A stretch of DNA of 64,000 nucleotides. It comes from Pseudomonas putida. Lineage in GTDB: Bacteria; Pseudomonadota; Gammaproteobacteria; Pseudomonadales; Pseudomonadaceae. Position 1 is the stretch's first letter. Every line of letters starts with the position of its first letter. The DNA is taken from positions 62,001-126,000 of the forward strand of contig NZ_BSKJ01000014.1 in NCBI RefSeq assembly GCF_030159595.1, in the 5' to 3' direction. Below are positions 46,388 through 56,042 of the stretch, one piece after another. The notes under the pieces were generated by a model, which had not been told where the DNA came from, did not search any database, and saw only the letters and a program-made list of their open reading frames with translations. Made by a program: the position numbers and the translations under genes.

Positions 46388-48279
46388 GCGCTTTGCTCCA
46401 ATTCGCGGCCAGCGCCGCGTTTTTTCAAGTAAATCAGCAACAGGGAAATCGCCGCCGGGGTCACGCCAGGGATGCGCGAGGCCTGGCCGAGGGTTTCCGG
46501 ACGGGTCTGGCCAAGCTTGCTCTGGATCTCTTTGGACAGGCCAGAAATGGTCGAGTAGTCGATATCCACAGGCAGGCGGGTGTCCTCGCTGGCGCGCAGG
46601 CGGGCGATTTCATCCTGCTGGCGGTCGATGTAACCGGCGTACTTGGTACGGATTTCGACCTGCTCGGCGACCTGTGGATCGATCACATCACCGCCGGTCG
46701 CCTCGATCAGGCCGGCGTAGTCGATTTCCGGGCGCGCCAGCAGGTTGAGCAGGCTGTATTCGTGGCTCAATGGGGTACCAAACTTATCCACAATGGCCTG
46801 GCCTTGCGCGGTGTTCGGACGCACCCAGGTCGACTTGAGGCGCTGTTCCTCACGCTCGATGCCATCGCGCTTGGCGCAGAAGGCAGCCCAGCGCTGATCA
46901 TCGATCAGGCCCAGCTCGCGGCCTTTCTCGGTCAGGCGCAGGTCGGCGTTGTCTTCGCGCAGGATCAGGCGGTACTCGGCACGCGAGGTGAACATGCGGT
47001 ACGGCTCCTGGGTACCCAGGGTAATCAGGTCATCAACCAGTACGCCGATGTACGCCTCGTCGCGGCGTGGGCACCAGCTGTCGCGGCCCTGCGCACGCAG
47101 TGCGGCGTTGGTCCCGGCCAGCAGGCCCTGGGCACCGGCTTCTTCGTAACCGGTGGTGCCGTTGATCTGCCCGGCGAAGAACAGGCCACCGATGACTTTG
47201 GTCTCGAGGCTGTACTTGAGGTCACGCGGGTCGAAGTAGTCGTATTCGATGGCATAGCCCGGGCGCACGATGTGGGCGTTTTCCATACCGCGGATCGAAC
47301 GCACCAGTTGCAGCTGCACGTCGAACGGCAGCGAAGTGGAAATGCCGTTGGGGTACAGCTCGTGGGTGGTCAGGCCTTCCGGCTCGATGAACACCTGGTG
47401 GCTTTCCTTGTCGGCGAAGCGGTGGATCTTGTCTTCGATCGACGGGCAATAGCGCGGGCCGACACCTTCGATCACGCCGGAGTACATCGGCGAACGGTCG
47501 AGGTTCGAGGCAATGATCTCGTGGGTGCGCGCATTGGTGTGGGTAATCCAGCAGCTCACCTGGCGTGGGTGCATCTCGGCATTGCCCATGAACGACATCA
47601 CCGGGATTGGCGTATCGCCTGGCTGCTCGGTCATGACCGAGAAATCCACCGAGCGACCATCGATGCGCGGCGGTGTACCGGTTTTCAGCCGACCGACGCG
47701 CAGCGGCAGTTCACGCATGCGGTGGGCCAGGGCAATCGAAGGTGGATCACCAGCACGACCGCCGGAATGGTTTTGCAAGCCAATGTGGATAAGCCCGCCG
47801 AGGAACGTACCAGTGGTCAATACCACCGATTCGGCGAAGAAACGCAGACCCATCTGGGTCACCACGCCTTTGACCTGGTCCTGCTCGACGATCAGGTCGT
47901 CGCAGGACTGCTGGAATATCCACAGGTTCGGCTGATTTTCCAGGATTTCACGCACCACCGCCTTGTAGATGGCGCGGTCGGCCTGTGCACGGGTGGCACG
48001 AACGGCCGGGCCCTTGCGGTTGTTCAGAACGCGGAACTGGATGCCGCTCTTGTCGGTGGCCAGCGCCATGGCGCCGCCGAGGGCATCGATCTCTTTGACC
48101 AGATGGCTTTTGCCAATACCGCCAATAGCGGGGTTGCAGCTCATGTGACCGAGGGTTTCCACGTTATGGGTCAGCAGCAGGGTTTTCACACCCATGCGTG
48201 CAGACGCAAGCGCAGCCTCGGTACCGGCATGGCCGCCGCCGATGACGATCACTTCAAAACGGGAAGGGAAATCCACCAC
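46384..48279 (-). CDS. mnmG: tRNA uridine-5-carboxymethylaminomethyl(34) synthesis enzyme MnmG
   Basis: A 631-residue FAD protein (GidA) that with MnmE modifies the wobble uridine of some tRNAs. FAD loop VIGGGHAGTEAALASARMG, then CNPAIGGIGKSHLVKEIDALGG and GPRYCPSIEDKIHRF. The start is a GTG at 48279 with GAGG upstream. It contains two exact DnaA boxes (46784 and 47784). First gene of mnmG-rsmG-parA-parB. Confidence 0.97.
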   Translation of the reverse strand: MVDFPSRFEVIVIGGGHAGTEAALASARMGVKTLLLTHNVETLGHMSCNPAIGGIGKSHLVKEIDALGGAMALATDKSGIQFRVLNNRKGPAVRATRAQADRAIYKAVVREILENQPNLWIFQQSCDDLIVEQDQVKGVVTQMGLRFFAESVVLTTGTFLGGLIHIGLQNHSGGRAGDPPSIALAHRMRELPLRVGRLKTGTPPRIDGRSVDFSVMTEQPGDTPIPVMSFMGNAEMHPRQVSCWITHTNARTHEIIASNLDRSPMYSGVIEGVGPRYCPSIEDKIHRFADKESHQVFIEPEGLTTHELYPNGISTSLPFDVQLQLVRSIRGMENAHIVRPGYAIEYDYFDPRDLKYSLETKVIGGLFFAGQINGTTGYEEAGAQGLLAGTNAALRAQGRDSWCPRRDEAYIGVLVDDLITLGTQEPYRMFTSRAEYRLILREDNADLRLTEKGRELGLIDDQRWAAFCAKRDGIEREEQRLKSTWVRPNTAQGQAIVDKFGTPLSHEYSLLNLLARPEIDYAGLIEATGGDVIDPQVAEQVEIRTKYAGYIDRQQDEIARLRASEDTRLPVDIDYSTISGLSKEIQSKLGQTRPETLGQASRIPGVTPAAISLLLIYLKKRGAGRELEQSA

Positions 48280-48702
48280 GCACCTCGTGCCTGTTTTTGC
48301 GAATAGAGAAGGTAAGCCGACAAGTATAGGGACTTCACCCCCTTTAAAGAAACCGTCTGAGCAAATTTTGACCAGTCTGTGGATGAGTGGCAGACAACAG
48401 AAATCAACAAGAAGAAATTTATAAAAGCTTTGTTTTTATGTTTATTCTTATGCACAACGTTATCTGTGGATAAGGTCTTGTATCCCAGTAATTGCGCTGT
48501 GTAGAGAGAGATTAAACCCTGTGGCTTGAGTGCCATGAGGCCTATGGATAACACGATTTAGCCTGTGGATTAAATGCCTGTTTACCCACAGCCGGATTTT
48601 TCCTCAGACAAAAAGCCTGTTTATCAACGGAGCTGAAGCCTGGTTTTCCACAGGGCTCCTGAGCACAGATGGCCTTCTGTGGATGAATTGATTGTGAGTC
48701 TC

Positions 48703-48737
48703 CAGGGCCTCTTCGCGGGTAAACCCGCTCCCACAGG
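48703..48737. repeat. Single REP element
   Basis: CTCTTCGCGGGTAAACCCGC followed by TCCCACAGGG is a nearly canonical 35-bp P. putida REP unit. Confidence 0.88.
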
Positions 48738-48771
48738 GATTCCGGCAAGGCTTGGACTGAAAAATTGCGGA

Positions 48772-48800
48772 CAAAAAAAAGCCGCTCCCGAAGGAGCGGC
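48772..48800 (-). terminator. Rho-independent terminator of mnmE
   Basis: GCCGCTCC-cgaa-GGAGCGGC hairpin preceded on the plus strand by eight A residues, giving a U run in the mnmE transcript. Confidence 0.92.
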
Positions 48801-48823
48801 GTTTGGAAGTACCTGGCTGTGGA

Positions 48824-50194
48824 TTACTTGCCGATGCAGAAGCTGGAGAAAATCCGCCCCAGCAGGTCATCCGAGCTGAATGCCCCGGTGATTTCCCCCA
48901 GGGCATGCTGTGCCTGACGCAAGTCCTCAGCCAGAAGCTCTCCTGCGCCCGCCAAGGTCAATTGGGCACGGCCATGCTCCAGGTGCTCGCTGGCCTGGCG
49001 CAAGGCGTCCATGTGGCGCCGGCGGGCACTGAAGCCACTCTCAGCCGTCTGTTCGTAACCCATACAGGCCTTCAGATGGTCACGCAGCAGTTGCAGCCCT
49101 GTATCGTCGCCCTTGGCGCTGAGGGTAATGGTCACATGGCCGTCATCGCACTGTTCCAGCGCTACCCGTTCACCACTCAGGTCGGCCTTGTTGCGAATCA
49201 GCGTGACCTTGGCCGGGTCCGGCCGCTGGTCGAGAAACTCGGGCCACAAGGCGAACGGGTCGGTGGCCTCGGGCGCGGTGGAGTCGACCACCAGCAATAC
49301 ACGATCAGCCTCGCCAATGGCCTTCAGGGCGCGTTCTACGCCGATCTTTTCCACATGGTCATCGGTATCTCGCAAACCGGCGGTATCGACCACATGCAGT
49401 GGCATGCCATCGATGTGGATATGTTCGCGCAGGATGTCCCGGGTGGTGCCGGCAATATCGGTGACAATGGCCGCTTCCCGGCCGGCCAGTTGGTTCAGCA
49501 GACTTGACTTGCCGGCGTTCGGCCGCCCGGCGATGACCACAGTCATGCCATCGCGCAGCAAAGCACCCTGCCCGGCCTCACGTTGCACGGTGGATAACTC
49601 GCCGCGCACTGCATCGAGCATCGACAGCACATGGCCGTCGGCGAGGAAGTCGATCTCTTCTTCAGGGAAATCGATTGCTGCCTCGACGTAGATGCGCAGG
49701 GCAATCAGCGCCTCGGTCAGGCTGTGCACACGCTTGGAGAATTCCCCCTGCAGCGAGCGCAGGGCATTGCGCGCCGCCTGGCTGGAGCTGGCCTCGATCA
49801 GGTCGGCAATGGCTTCGGCCTGGGCCAGGTCAAGCTTGTCGTTGAGGAAGGCGCGTTCGCTGAATTCACCCGGGCGGGCCAGACGGCAGCCAACGTGTAC
49901 ACAGCGCTGCAGCAGCATGTCCAGAACCACCGGGCCACCGTGGCCCTGCAGCTCGAGCACATCTTCGCCGGTGAACGAGTTCGGCCCAGGGAAGAACAGC
50001 GCAATCCCTTCGTCCAGCACCAGCCCTTCGTCGTCGCGGAACGGGCCGTAATGGGCATGGCGAGGGGTTAGCGTACGGCCAGTGATCAGCTGCCCGGCCT
50101 TGCTGGCCAGAGGGCCGGACAACCTGACAATGCCCACACCGCCGCGGCCTTGAGCGGTAGCGATGGCGGCGATGGTTTCACGCACAGTGTTCAT
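48824..50194 (-). CDS. mnmE: tRNA modification GTPase MnmE
   Basis: A 456-residue GTPase (TrmE) partner of MnmG. N-terminal tetrahydrofolate-binding domain, central G domain with GRPNAGKSSLLNQLAG, DTAGLRDTDDHVEKIG and RNKADL, and the C-terminal catalytic CIGK. Lies 88 bases downstream of yidC, with a terminator between. Confidence 0.97.
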   Translation of the reverse strand: MNTVRETIAAIATAQGRGGVGIVRLSGPLASKAGQLITGRTLTPRHAHYGPFRDDEGLVLDEGIALFFPGPNSFTGEDVLELQGHGGPVVLDMLLQRCVHVGCRLARPGEFSERAFLNDKLDLAQAEAIADLIEASSSQAARNALRSLQGEFSKRVHSLTEALIALRIYVEAAIDFPEEEIDFLADGHVLSMLDAVRGELSTVQREAGQGALLRDGMTVVIAGRPNAGKSSLLNQLAGREAAIVTDIAGTTRDILREHIHIDGMPLHVVDTAGLRDTDDHVEKIGVERALKAIGEADRVLLVVDSTAPEATDPFALWPEFLDQRPDPAKVTLIRNKADLSGERVALEQCDDGHVTITLSAKGDDTGLQLLRDHLKACMGYEQTAESGFSARRRHMDALRQASEHLEHGRAQLTLAGAGELLAEDLRQAQHALGEITGAFSSDDLLGRIFSSFCIGK

Positions 50195-50228
50195 GCTCGA
50201 AAGCCTCTACGACAAAAACGACAGATAG

Positions 50229-50258
50229 CAAAAACGCCCCACTAGGGGGCGTTTTTTA
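50229..50258. terminator. Bidirectional-looking terminator after yidC
   Basis: AAAAACGCCCC-acta-GGGGGCGTTTTTT hairpin between yidC and mnmE, with A and T runs on both sides. Confidence 0.88.
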
Positions 50259-50282
50259 TTCACAGGCTAGCGTACTAGCCCG

Positions 50283-51965
50283 TCAAGCAGCAGCTTTTTT
50301 GGTGGCTGCTTCGATACGGCGAGTGATGTACCACTGCTGCGAAATCGACAGGCAGTTGTTCACAACCCAGTACAGCACCAGACCAGCCGGGAACCACAGG
50401 AAGAAGAAGGTGAAGATGATCGGCATCATTTTCATCACCTTGGCCTGCATCGGATCCGGCGGCGTCGGGTTCAGGCGCTGCTGGATGAACATGGTGGCGC
50501 CCATGATGATCGGCAGGATGAAGAACGGATCCTTGATCGACAGGTCGGTAATCCACAGCATCCATGGGGCCTGGCGCATTTCAACGCTTTCCAGCAATAC
50601 CCAGTACAGGGCCAGGAATACCGGCATCTGCACCAGGATCGGCAGGCAGCCGCCCAGCGGGTTGATCTTCTCTTTCTTGTACAGCTCCATCATCGCCTGG
50701 GACATCTTCTGGCGATCATCACCGAAGCGTTCCTTCAGTGCGGCGAGCTTCGGCGCAACGGCACGCATGCGCGCCATGGAGCGGTAGCTGGCAGCCGACA
50801 GCGGGAAGAACAGGCCTTTGATCAGCATGGTCAGCACGATGATCGACCAGCCCCAGTTACCCAGCAGGCTGTGGATATGTTGCAGCAGCCAGAAGATCGG
50901 CTGGGCGATGAACCACAGGAAACCGTAGTCGACGGTCAGTTCCAGGCCTGGGGACAACTCTTTCAGCTTGGACTGGATCTTCGGGCCGGCGTACAGCATG
51001 GCACTGGTTTCGACCTTGCCACCCGCAGGTACGCTGAGCGCTGGGCCGGTGTAGCCGATGATGTAGTTGCCCTGGCTGTCCTTGCGGGTCTGGACAACGT
51101 TGTTGTCCGATTTTGCCGGAATCCAGGCGGTCACGAAGTAGTGCTGCAGCCAGGCAACCCAGCCGCCAGACACATTTTCTTTCAAACTACCTTTGTCGAT
51201 GTCCTTCATCGAGACTTTTTTGTAAGGCTCGGAAGCTGTCCACAGGGCTGCACCCAGGTAGGTTGCGGTGCCGGTTGCGGTACTCGAGGACGGATCGCCG
51301 CTGGCGTCGCGCTTGAGCTGGGCAAACATGTTGCCGCTCCAGGCCTGGCCACTCTGGTTGTCGATCAGATAGCTGACATTCAGGTCGTACTCACCGCGCT
51401 TGAAGCTGAAGCGCTTGATGTAGTTGACACCGTTGTCGCTGAACTTCAGGTCGACCACCAGTTGTTCCTGACCATCGGCCAGCTGGTAGCTCTTCTGCTC
51501 GGTGGCATACAGCGGGCGACCGCTGGCGCGGGCATCCGGGCCATTGGCACCGGTCAGGCCGCTTTGTGCCAGGTAAACACGCTCACCACCATTGTCGAAC
51601 AACTGGAATGGAATGTTCGGGTGGTCTTGACGGCGTGGGTACTTCGGCAGGTTCAACTGGACGATGTCACCACCGACCGGATCGATAGCCAGTTCCAGGA
51701 CGTCGGTCTTGACTCGGATCAGGTCCTTGCTGAGTGCGACCGGTGCCAATTCGGCAGGGCTCGATTCAGCGTTGGCGCTCGGTACATCGGCGCTGGCACC
51801 GTTGTTACCGGCCGGCACGCCATCGGGCAAGCCCGGAGCAACAGTGCTGGCAGCAGTATTCTGAGTCGGCAGGGCAGCCTGGCCGTAGTCATCGTTCCAC
51901 TTCAGGACCATGACGTAGGACACGACTGCCAGCGCGGCGATCAGGATCGTGCGTTTAATATCCAT
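50283..51965 (-). CDS. yidC: Membrane protein insertase YidC
   Basis: A 560-residue inner-membrane insertase. One N-terminal membrane helix (RTILIAALAVVSYVMVLKW), a large periplasmic P1 domain to about residue 350, and a five-helix insertase core with YRSMARMRAVAPKLAALKERFG and the NPLGGCLPILVQMPVFLALYWVL region. It starts 2 bases after yidD. Confidence 0.97.
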   Translation of the reverse strand: MDIKRTILIAALAVVSYVMVLKWNDDYGQAALPTQNTAASTVAPGLPDGVPAGNNGASADVPSANAESSPAELAPVALSKDLIRVKTDVLELAIDPVGGDIVQLNLPKYPRRQDHPNIPFQLFDNGGERVYLAQSGLTGANGPDARASGRPLYATEQKSYQLADGQEQLVVDLKFSDNGVNYIKRFSFKRGEYDLNVSYLIDNQSGQAWSGNMFAQLKRDASGDPSSSTATGTATYLGAALWTASEPYKKVSMKDIDKGSLKENVSGGWVAWLQHYFVTAWIPAKSDNNVVQTRKDSQGNYIIGYTGPALSVPAGGKVETSAMLYAGPKIQSKLKELSPGLELTVDYGFLWFIAQPIFWLLQHIHSLLGNWGWSIIVLTMLIKGLFFPLSAASYRSMARMRAVAPKLAALKERFGDDRQKMSQAMMELYKKEKINPLGGCLPILVQMPVFLALYWVLLESVEMRQAPWMLWITDLSIKDPFFILPIIMGATMFIQQRLNPTPPDPMQAKVMKMMPIIFTFFFLWFPAGLVLYWVVNNCLSISQQWYITRRIEAATKKAAA

Positions 51966-51967
51966 GA

Positions 51968-52213
51968 TTACTCGGCTATCGAAGAAGTTCGGGAGGAAGG
52001 AGCGGGGGGAACGGGGTCGAAACCGCCGTCATTCCACGGATGACAACGCCCCAGGCGACGAACGGCTAGCCACCCACCACGCCAGAGGCCATGGTTTTCG
52101 ATGGCTTCTTGAGCGTAACAGGAGCAACTGGGGAAAAAACGACAGTGATTGGCCATCAGAGGACTAATGGCGTAACGGTAAAACTGGATCGGAACGAGTG
52201 CCAGTTTACGCAT
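51968..52213 (-). CDS. yidD: Membrane protein insertion efficiency factor YidD
   Basis: An 81-residue protein with the conserved YRYAISPLMANHCRFFPSCSCYAQEAI and GGWLAVRRLGRCHPW segments. Its start overlaps the end of rnpA by 8 bases. Confidence 0.95.
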   Translation of the reverse strand: MRKLALVPIQFYRYAISPLMANHCRFFPSCSCYAQEAIENHGLWRGGWLAVRRLGRCHPWNDGGFDPVPPAPSSRTSSIAE

Positions 52214-52610
52214 CTTGACTGTCTACCCCTGCGGAATTGGCGGTGACTGCTGGTGTTGGCCGGCTACGCGCCAGGCGTTTCCAGAGTTTGCCAAAGTGTT
52301 GGTGCAATTCCGGGTTTTCTACCTCACCCAATCCCTTGCGCGCGACGATCACAATGTCCAGGCCGGCAAGCAATTGCTGGTTCAGACGAAAGGAATCGCG
52401 CATCAAGCGCTTGAGTCGGTTGCGTTGAACAGCGAGCTTGACGCTCTTCTTGCCGATCACCAGGCCGAGGCGTGGGTGATCGAGGCCGTTCTCGCGAGCA
52501 AGGATCAGCAGGTTTTTCCCTGGAACCTTGCCGGTTGGGGAGTCGAAGACCGCTTTGAAGTGCCGGGGTGTAAGCAGTCGCTTTTCCCGACTGAAGTCCT
52601 GACTCACCAC
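52206..52610 (-). CDS. rnpA: Ribonuclease P protein component
   Basis: A 134-residue basic protein that assists the RNase P RNA in tRNA 5' processing. The RNR motif is VQRNRLKRLMRDSFR; FSREKRLLTPRHFKAVF opens the protein. Two adjacent GTG codons at 52610 and 52607 are possible starts; the first gives the usual length of 134. It lies 13 bases after rpmH. Confidence 0.95.
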   Translation of the reverse strand: MVSQDFSREKRLLTPRHFKAVFDSPTGKVPGKNLLILARENGLDHPRLGLVIGKKSVKLAVQRNRLKRLMRDSFRLNQQLLAGLDIVIVARKGLGEVENPELHQHFGKLWKRLARSRPTPAVTANSAGVDSQDA

Positions 52611-52623
52611 CTGTGCCGAAAAA

Positions 52624-52758
52624 TCAAATGGCCAGACGCTTACGGCCTTTGGCACGACGACGCGACAGAACAGCGCGGCCGTTCTTGGTAGCCATACGGG
52701 CACGGAAACCGTGGGTGCGGGCGCGCTTGATGGTGCTTGGTTGGAAAGTACGTTTCAT
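52624..52758 (-). CDS. rpmH: Ribosomal protein bL34
   Basis: A 44-residue, very basic protein of the large ribosomal subunit. I translated it directly from the minus strand: it begins MKRTFQPSTIKRARTHGF and ends RRRAKGRKRLAI. It is first of the rpmH-rnpA-yidD-yidC group and borders oriC; its promoter lies in the origin region. Confidence 0.97.
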   Translation of the reverse strand: MKRTFQPSTIKRARTHGFRARMATKNGRAVLSRRRAKGRKRLAI

Positions 52759-53353
52759 GGCGTGTTACCTGGTTTGTCGACGACGGGCCGGGATGGCCCC
52801 CTTTTTAAGAGACCGGCGATTCTAGAGAAAGCAAGCCCATAGGTCAATTTCCAACCAGCCTTTCCCTATAGAGCGTGTGATGGACGGTGCCTGCTCGGCC
52901 CCTCCCAAGGGGTGCTTGATCGGGCACGCGAATCGGGGACAACATGAAAAAAAAGAAGAGACATATAAAAAGCTTTTCTGAAGAACTTATAAATCTTAAG
53001 TGGATAACCTTCTGTGGATAACCTTCTACAGGCCATAAAATACGGGCTGTACAGCGTTTTATAACTGTGTTCTGAACCGGTGCTCCACCTGTTTTGATCG
53101 TGAGCGCAAGCTGTGGATTAAAATGCCACTTACCCACAGGGCGGTTATCAACAGGTCGGTGCTCAGGGTTGTGCATAGACCTCAAGGGTGTTTATCCACA
53201 GGGCTTATTCACAGTGTCGAAATGCCGTTTTGGGCGATAAATGGCTGTTTTGTCATGGATACCAACGTGTCCACATGTGGATAACTGAGCGCTCGACCGG
53301 TACAATGGCGGTTTGCTTTTGCCTCATCCGGCTTTCAAACTCAGGGGATATCC
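52759..53353. other. oriC: Chromosomal replication origin (oriC)
   Basis: A 595-base non-coding region between rpmH and dnaA, the known Pseudomonas oriC position. Exact DnaA boxes begin at 53014, 53192 and 53276; near matches at 53000, 53112, 53130, 53145 and 53205. The stretch 52944-53000 is A/T-rich (runs of A, TATAAAAAG, TTATAAATC) and is the probable unwinding element. Promoters of rpmH and dnaA also lie here. No gene is seen. Confidence 0.92.
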
Positions 53354-54883
53354 GTGTCAGTGGAACTTTGGCAGCAGTGCGTGGAGCTTCTGCGCGATGA
53401 ACTGCCTGCCCAGCAATTCAACACCTGGATCCGTCCGCTACAGGTCGAAGCCGAAGGCGACGAGTTGCGCGTCTATGCGCCTAACCGTTTCGTTCTCGAT
53501 TGGGTCAATGAAAAGTACCTGGGGCGTCTGCTCGAGCTGTTAGGTGAAAACGGCAGCGGTATTGCGCCTGCCCTTTCCTTATTAATAGGTAGCCGGCGCA
53601 GCTCGGCGCCGCGTGCCGCGCCCAACGCACCGGTCAGTGCCGCCGTGGCTGCTTCGCTGGCCCAGGGTCAGGCACACAAGCCTGCTCCGGTGGCACCGGT
53701 CGAACCTGTTGCCGTGGCGGTGGCTGAGCCGGTATTGGTCGATGATCTGGCCGAACCTTCCTCACGCGACAGCTTCGATGCCATGGCCGAAACGGCTGTG
53801 GCACCCGCCATTGGCGGCCGGGCCGAACAGCGTACTGTGCAGGTTGAAGGTGCGCTCAAGCACACCAGTTACCTGAACCGCACCTTCACCTTCGAGACCT
53901 TCGTCGAGGGTAAGTCGAACCAGTTGGCGCGTGCGGCTGCCTGGCAGGTGGCGGACAACCCCAAGCATGGCTACAACCCGCTGTTCCTGTATGGTGGTGT
54001 GGGCCTGGGTAAAACCCACCTTATGCATGCTGTGGGTAACCACCTGCTGAAGAAGAACCCGAACGCGAAGGTCGTGTACCTGCACTCGGAGCGCTTCGTC
54101 GCAGATATGGTCAAGGCTTTGCAGCTCAATGCCATCAACGAATTCAAGCGCTTCTACCGCTCGGTGGATGCATTGCTGATTGACGATATTCAGTTCTTCG
54201 CCCGCAAAGAGCGCTCACAGGAAGAGTTTTTCCACACCTTCAACGCCTTGCTTGAGGGGGGCCAACAGGTAATTCTTACCTCTGACCGCTACCCCAAGGA
54301 GATTGAAGGCCTGGAGGAGCGCCTGAAGTCGCGCTTTGGTTGGGGCCTGACGGTGGCAGTCGAGCCACCTGAGCTGGAAACCCGCGTAGCCATCCTGATG
54401 AAGAAGGCTGACCAGGCAAAGGTTGAGCTACCGCACGACGCCGCCTTCTTCATTGCCCAGCGCATCCGCTCCAACGTCCGTGAGCTGGAAGGTGCACTCA
54501 AGCGGGTGATCGCCCACTCGCACTTCATGGGCCGCGATATCACCATCGAGCTGATCCGTGAGTCTTTGAAAGACCTGCTGGCGCTGCAGGACAAACTGGT
54601 CAGTGTGGATAACATTCAGCGTACCGTCGCCGAGTACTACAAGATCAAGATCTCCGATCTGTTGTCCAAGCGGCGTTCACGTTCTGTCGCGCGTCCGCGC
54701 CAGGTGGCCATGGCGCTGTCCAAGGAGCTGACCAACCACAGTCTGCCGGAAATCGGAGATATGTTCGGTGGCCGCGACCATACGACGGTGCTGCACGCCT
54801 GTCGCAAAATCAATGAACTGAAGGAATCCGACGCGGACATCCGCGAGGACTACAAGAACCTGCTGCGGACGCTGACGACCTGA
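53354..54883 (+). CDS. dnaA: Chromosomal replication initiator DnaA
   Basis: A 509-residue AAA+ initiator. Domain I (WQQCVELLRDELPAQQFNTWIRPL), a long Ala/Pro/Val-rich domain II linker (about residues 80-165), domain III with GGVGLGKTHLMHAVGN and LLIDDIQFFARKERSQEEFFHTFN, and domain IV DNA-binding signature GGRDHTTVLHACRKINEL. GTG start at 53354 with AGGGGAT upstream. An exact DnaA box lies inside the gene at 54604. Confidence 0.98.
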   Translation: MSVELWQQCVELLRDELPAQQFNTWIRPLQVEAEGDELRVYAPNRFVLDWVNEKYLGRLLELLGENGSGIAPALSLLIGSRRSSAPRAAPNAPVSAAVAASLAQGQAHKPAPVAPVEPVAVAVAEPVLVDDLAEPSSRDSFDAMAETAVAPAIGGRAEQRTVQVEGALKHTSYLNRTFTFETFVEGKSNQLARAAAWQVADNPKHGYNPLFLYGGVGLGKTHLMHAVGNHLLKKNPNAKVVYLHSERFVADMVKALQLNAINEFKRFYRSVDALLIDDIQFFARKERSQEEFFHTFNALLEGGQQVILTSDRYPKEIEGLEERLKSRFGWGLTVAVEPPELETRVAILMKKADQAKVELPHDAAFFIAQRIRSNVRELEGALKRVIAHSHFMGRDITIELIRESLKDLLALQDKLVSVDNIQRTVAEYYKIKISDLLSKRRSRSVARPRQVAMALSKELTNHSLPEIGDMFGGRDHTTVLHACRKINELKESDADIREDYKNLLRTLTT

Positions 54884-54923
54884 TGGCCGTCTGCGCAGCT
54901 AATTGAAGGCAAGGGACTAGACC

Positions 54924-56027
54924 ATGCATTTCACCATTCAACGCGAAGCCCTGTTGAAACCCCTGCAACTGGTCGCCGGTGTCGTCGAGCGCCGTCAGAC
55001 CTTGCCGGTCCTGTCCAACGTATTGCTGGTCGTGCAAGGCCAGCAACTGTCGTTGACCGGTACCGACCTGGAAGTCGAACTGGTAGGCCGCGTGCAACTG
55101 GAAGAGCCGGCTGAGCCTGGCGAAATCACTGTCCCGGCACGCAAGCTGATGGATATCTGCAAAAGCCTGCCGAACGATGCCCTGATCGATATCAAGGTTG
55201 ATGAGCAGAAATTGTTGGTCAAGGCCGGCCGCAGCCGCTTTACCCTGTCGACCCTGCCTGCCAATGATTTCCCTACCGTGGAAGAAGGCCCAGGCTCGCT
55301 GACCTGCAACCTGGAGCAGAGCAAGCTGCGCCGCTTGATTGAGCGCACCAGCTTCGCCATGGCCCAGCAGGATGTGCGCTATTACCTCAACGGCATGTTG
55401 CTGGAGGTTTCCCGAAACACCCTACGTGCGGTATCCACCGACGGCCACCGCTTGGCACTGTGCTCCATGACTGCGCCAATCGAGCAGGATGATCGCCATC
55501 AGGTTATCGTGCCGCGCAAAGGTATCCTGGAGCTGGCGCGCCTTCTGACCGATCCGGAAGGTATGGTCAGCATTGTCCTGGGGCAGCACCATATCCGCGC
55601 TACCACCGGTGAATTCACCTTCACCTCTAAGTTGGTAGACGGTAAGTTCCCGGACTACGAGCGAGTACTGCCCAAGGGCGGCGACAAACTGGTTGTCGGC
55701 GATCGCCAGGCGCTGCGTGAAGCCTTCAGCCGTACTGCGATTCTTTCCAACGAAAAATACCGCGGTATCCGCTTGCAACTGGCTGCTGGCCAACTGAAGA
55801 TCCAGGCTAACAACCCCGAGCAGGAAGAAGCTGAAGAAGAGATCAGCGTGGACTACGAGGGTAGCTCGCTGGAAATCGGCTTTAACGTCAGCTACCTGCT
55901 GGACGTGCTGGGCGTGATGACTACCGAGCAAGTTCGTCTGATCCTGTCCGATTCCAACAGCAGTGCCTTGCTGCAGGAAGCTGGCAATGACGATTCTTCC
56001 TACGTTGTCATGCCGATGCGTCTGTAA
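54924..56027 (+). CDS. dnaN: DNA polymerase III beta sliding clamp
   Basis: A 367-residue ring clamp. MHFTIQREALLKPLQLVAGVVERRQTLPVLSNVLL at the start, PGEITVPARKLMDICKSLP, and the C-terminal SYVVMPMRL are typical. Lies 40 bases after dnaA, probably cotranscribed. Confidence 0.98.
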   Translation: MHFTIQREALLKPLQLVAGVVERRQTLPVLSNVLLVVQGQQLSLTGTDLEVELVGRVQLEEPAEPGEITVPARKLMDICKSLPNDALIDIKVDEQKLLVKAGRSRFTLSTLPANDFPTVEEGPGSLTCNLEQSKLRRLIERTSFAMAQQDVRYYLNGMLLEVSRNTLRAVSTDGHRLALCSMTAPIEQDDRHQVIVPRKGILELARLLTDPEGMVSIVLGQHHIRATTGEFTFTSKLVDGKFPDYERVLPKGGDKLVVGDRQALREAFSRTAILSNEKYRGIRLQLAAGQLKIQANNPEQEEAEEEISVDYEGSSLEIGFNVSYLLDVLGVMTTEQVRLILSDSNSSALLQEAGNDDSSYVVMPMRL

Positions 56028-56042
56028 CCTGAAGCAGGCGAA

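Larger units (their letters stand above)
48280..48823. other. mnmG-mnmE intergenic region: DnaA-box cluster, REP and terminator; no gene
   Basis: This 544-base gap is AT-rich near mnmG. It holds one exact DnaA box (48475-48483) and eight near matches at 48378, 48543, 48564, 48582, 48621, 48644, 48678 and 48818, the last reaching into mnmE. The number and spacing resemble those in oriC. A REP element and the mnmE terminator occupy the right end. Open frames here lack ribosome-binding sites. It contains the mnmG promoter. Confidence 0.75.

Noticed and set aside
48249..48554. 101-codon open frame on the minus strand upstream of mnmG
   Set aside because: It overlaps the mnmG start and the box-rich promoter region, with no recognisable domain.
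48542..48906. Minus-strand open frames through the REP element and mnmE terminator
   Set aside because: They cross a repeat and a terminator, and have no ribosome-binding site.
52844..53185. 113-codon open frame on the minus strand in oriC
   Set aside because: It has no ribosome-binding site or family resemblance and is made of DnaA boxes and AT-rich DNA.
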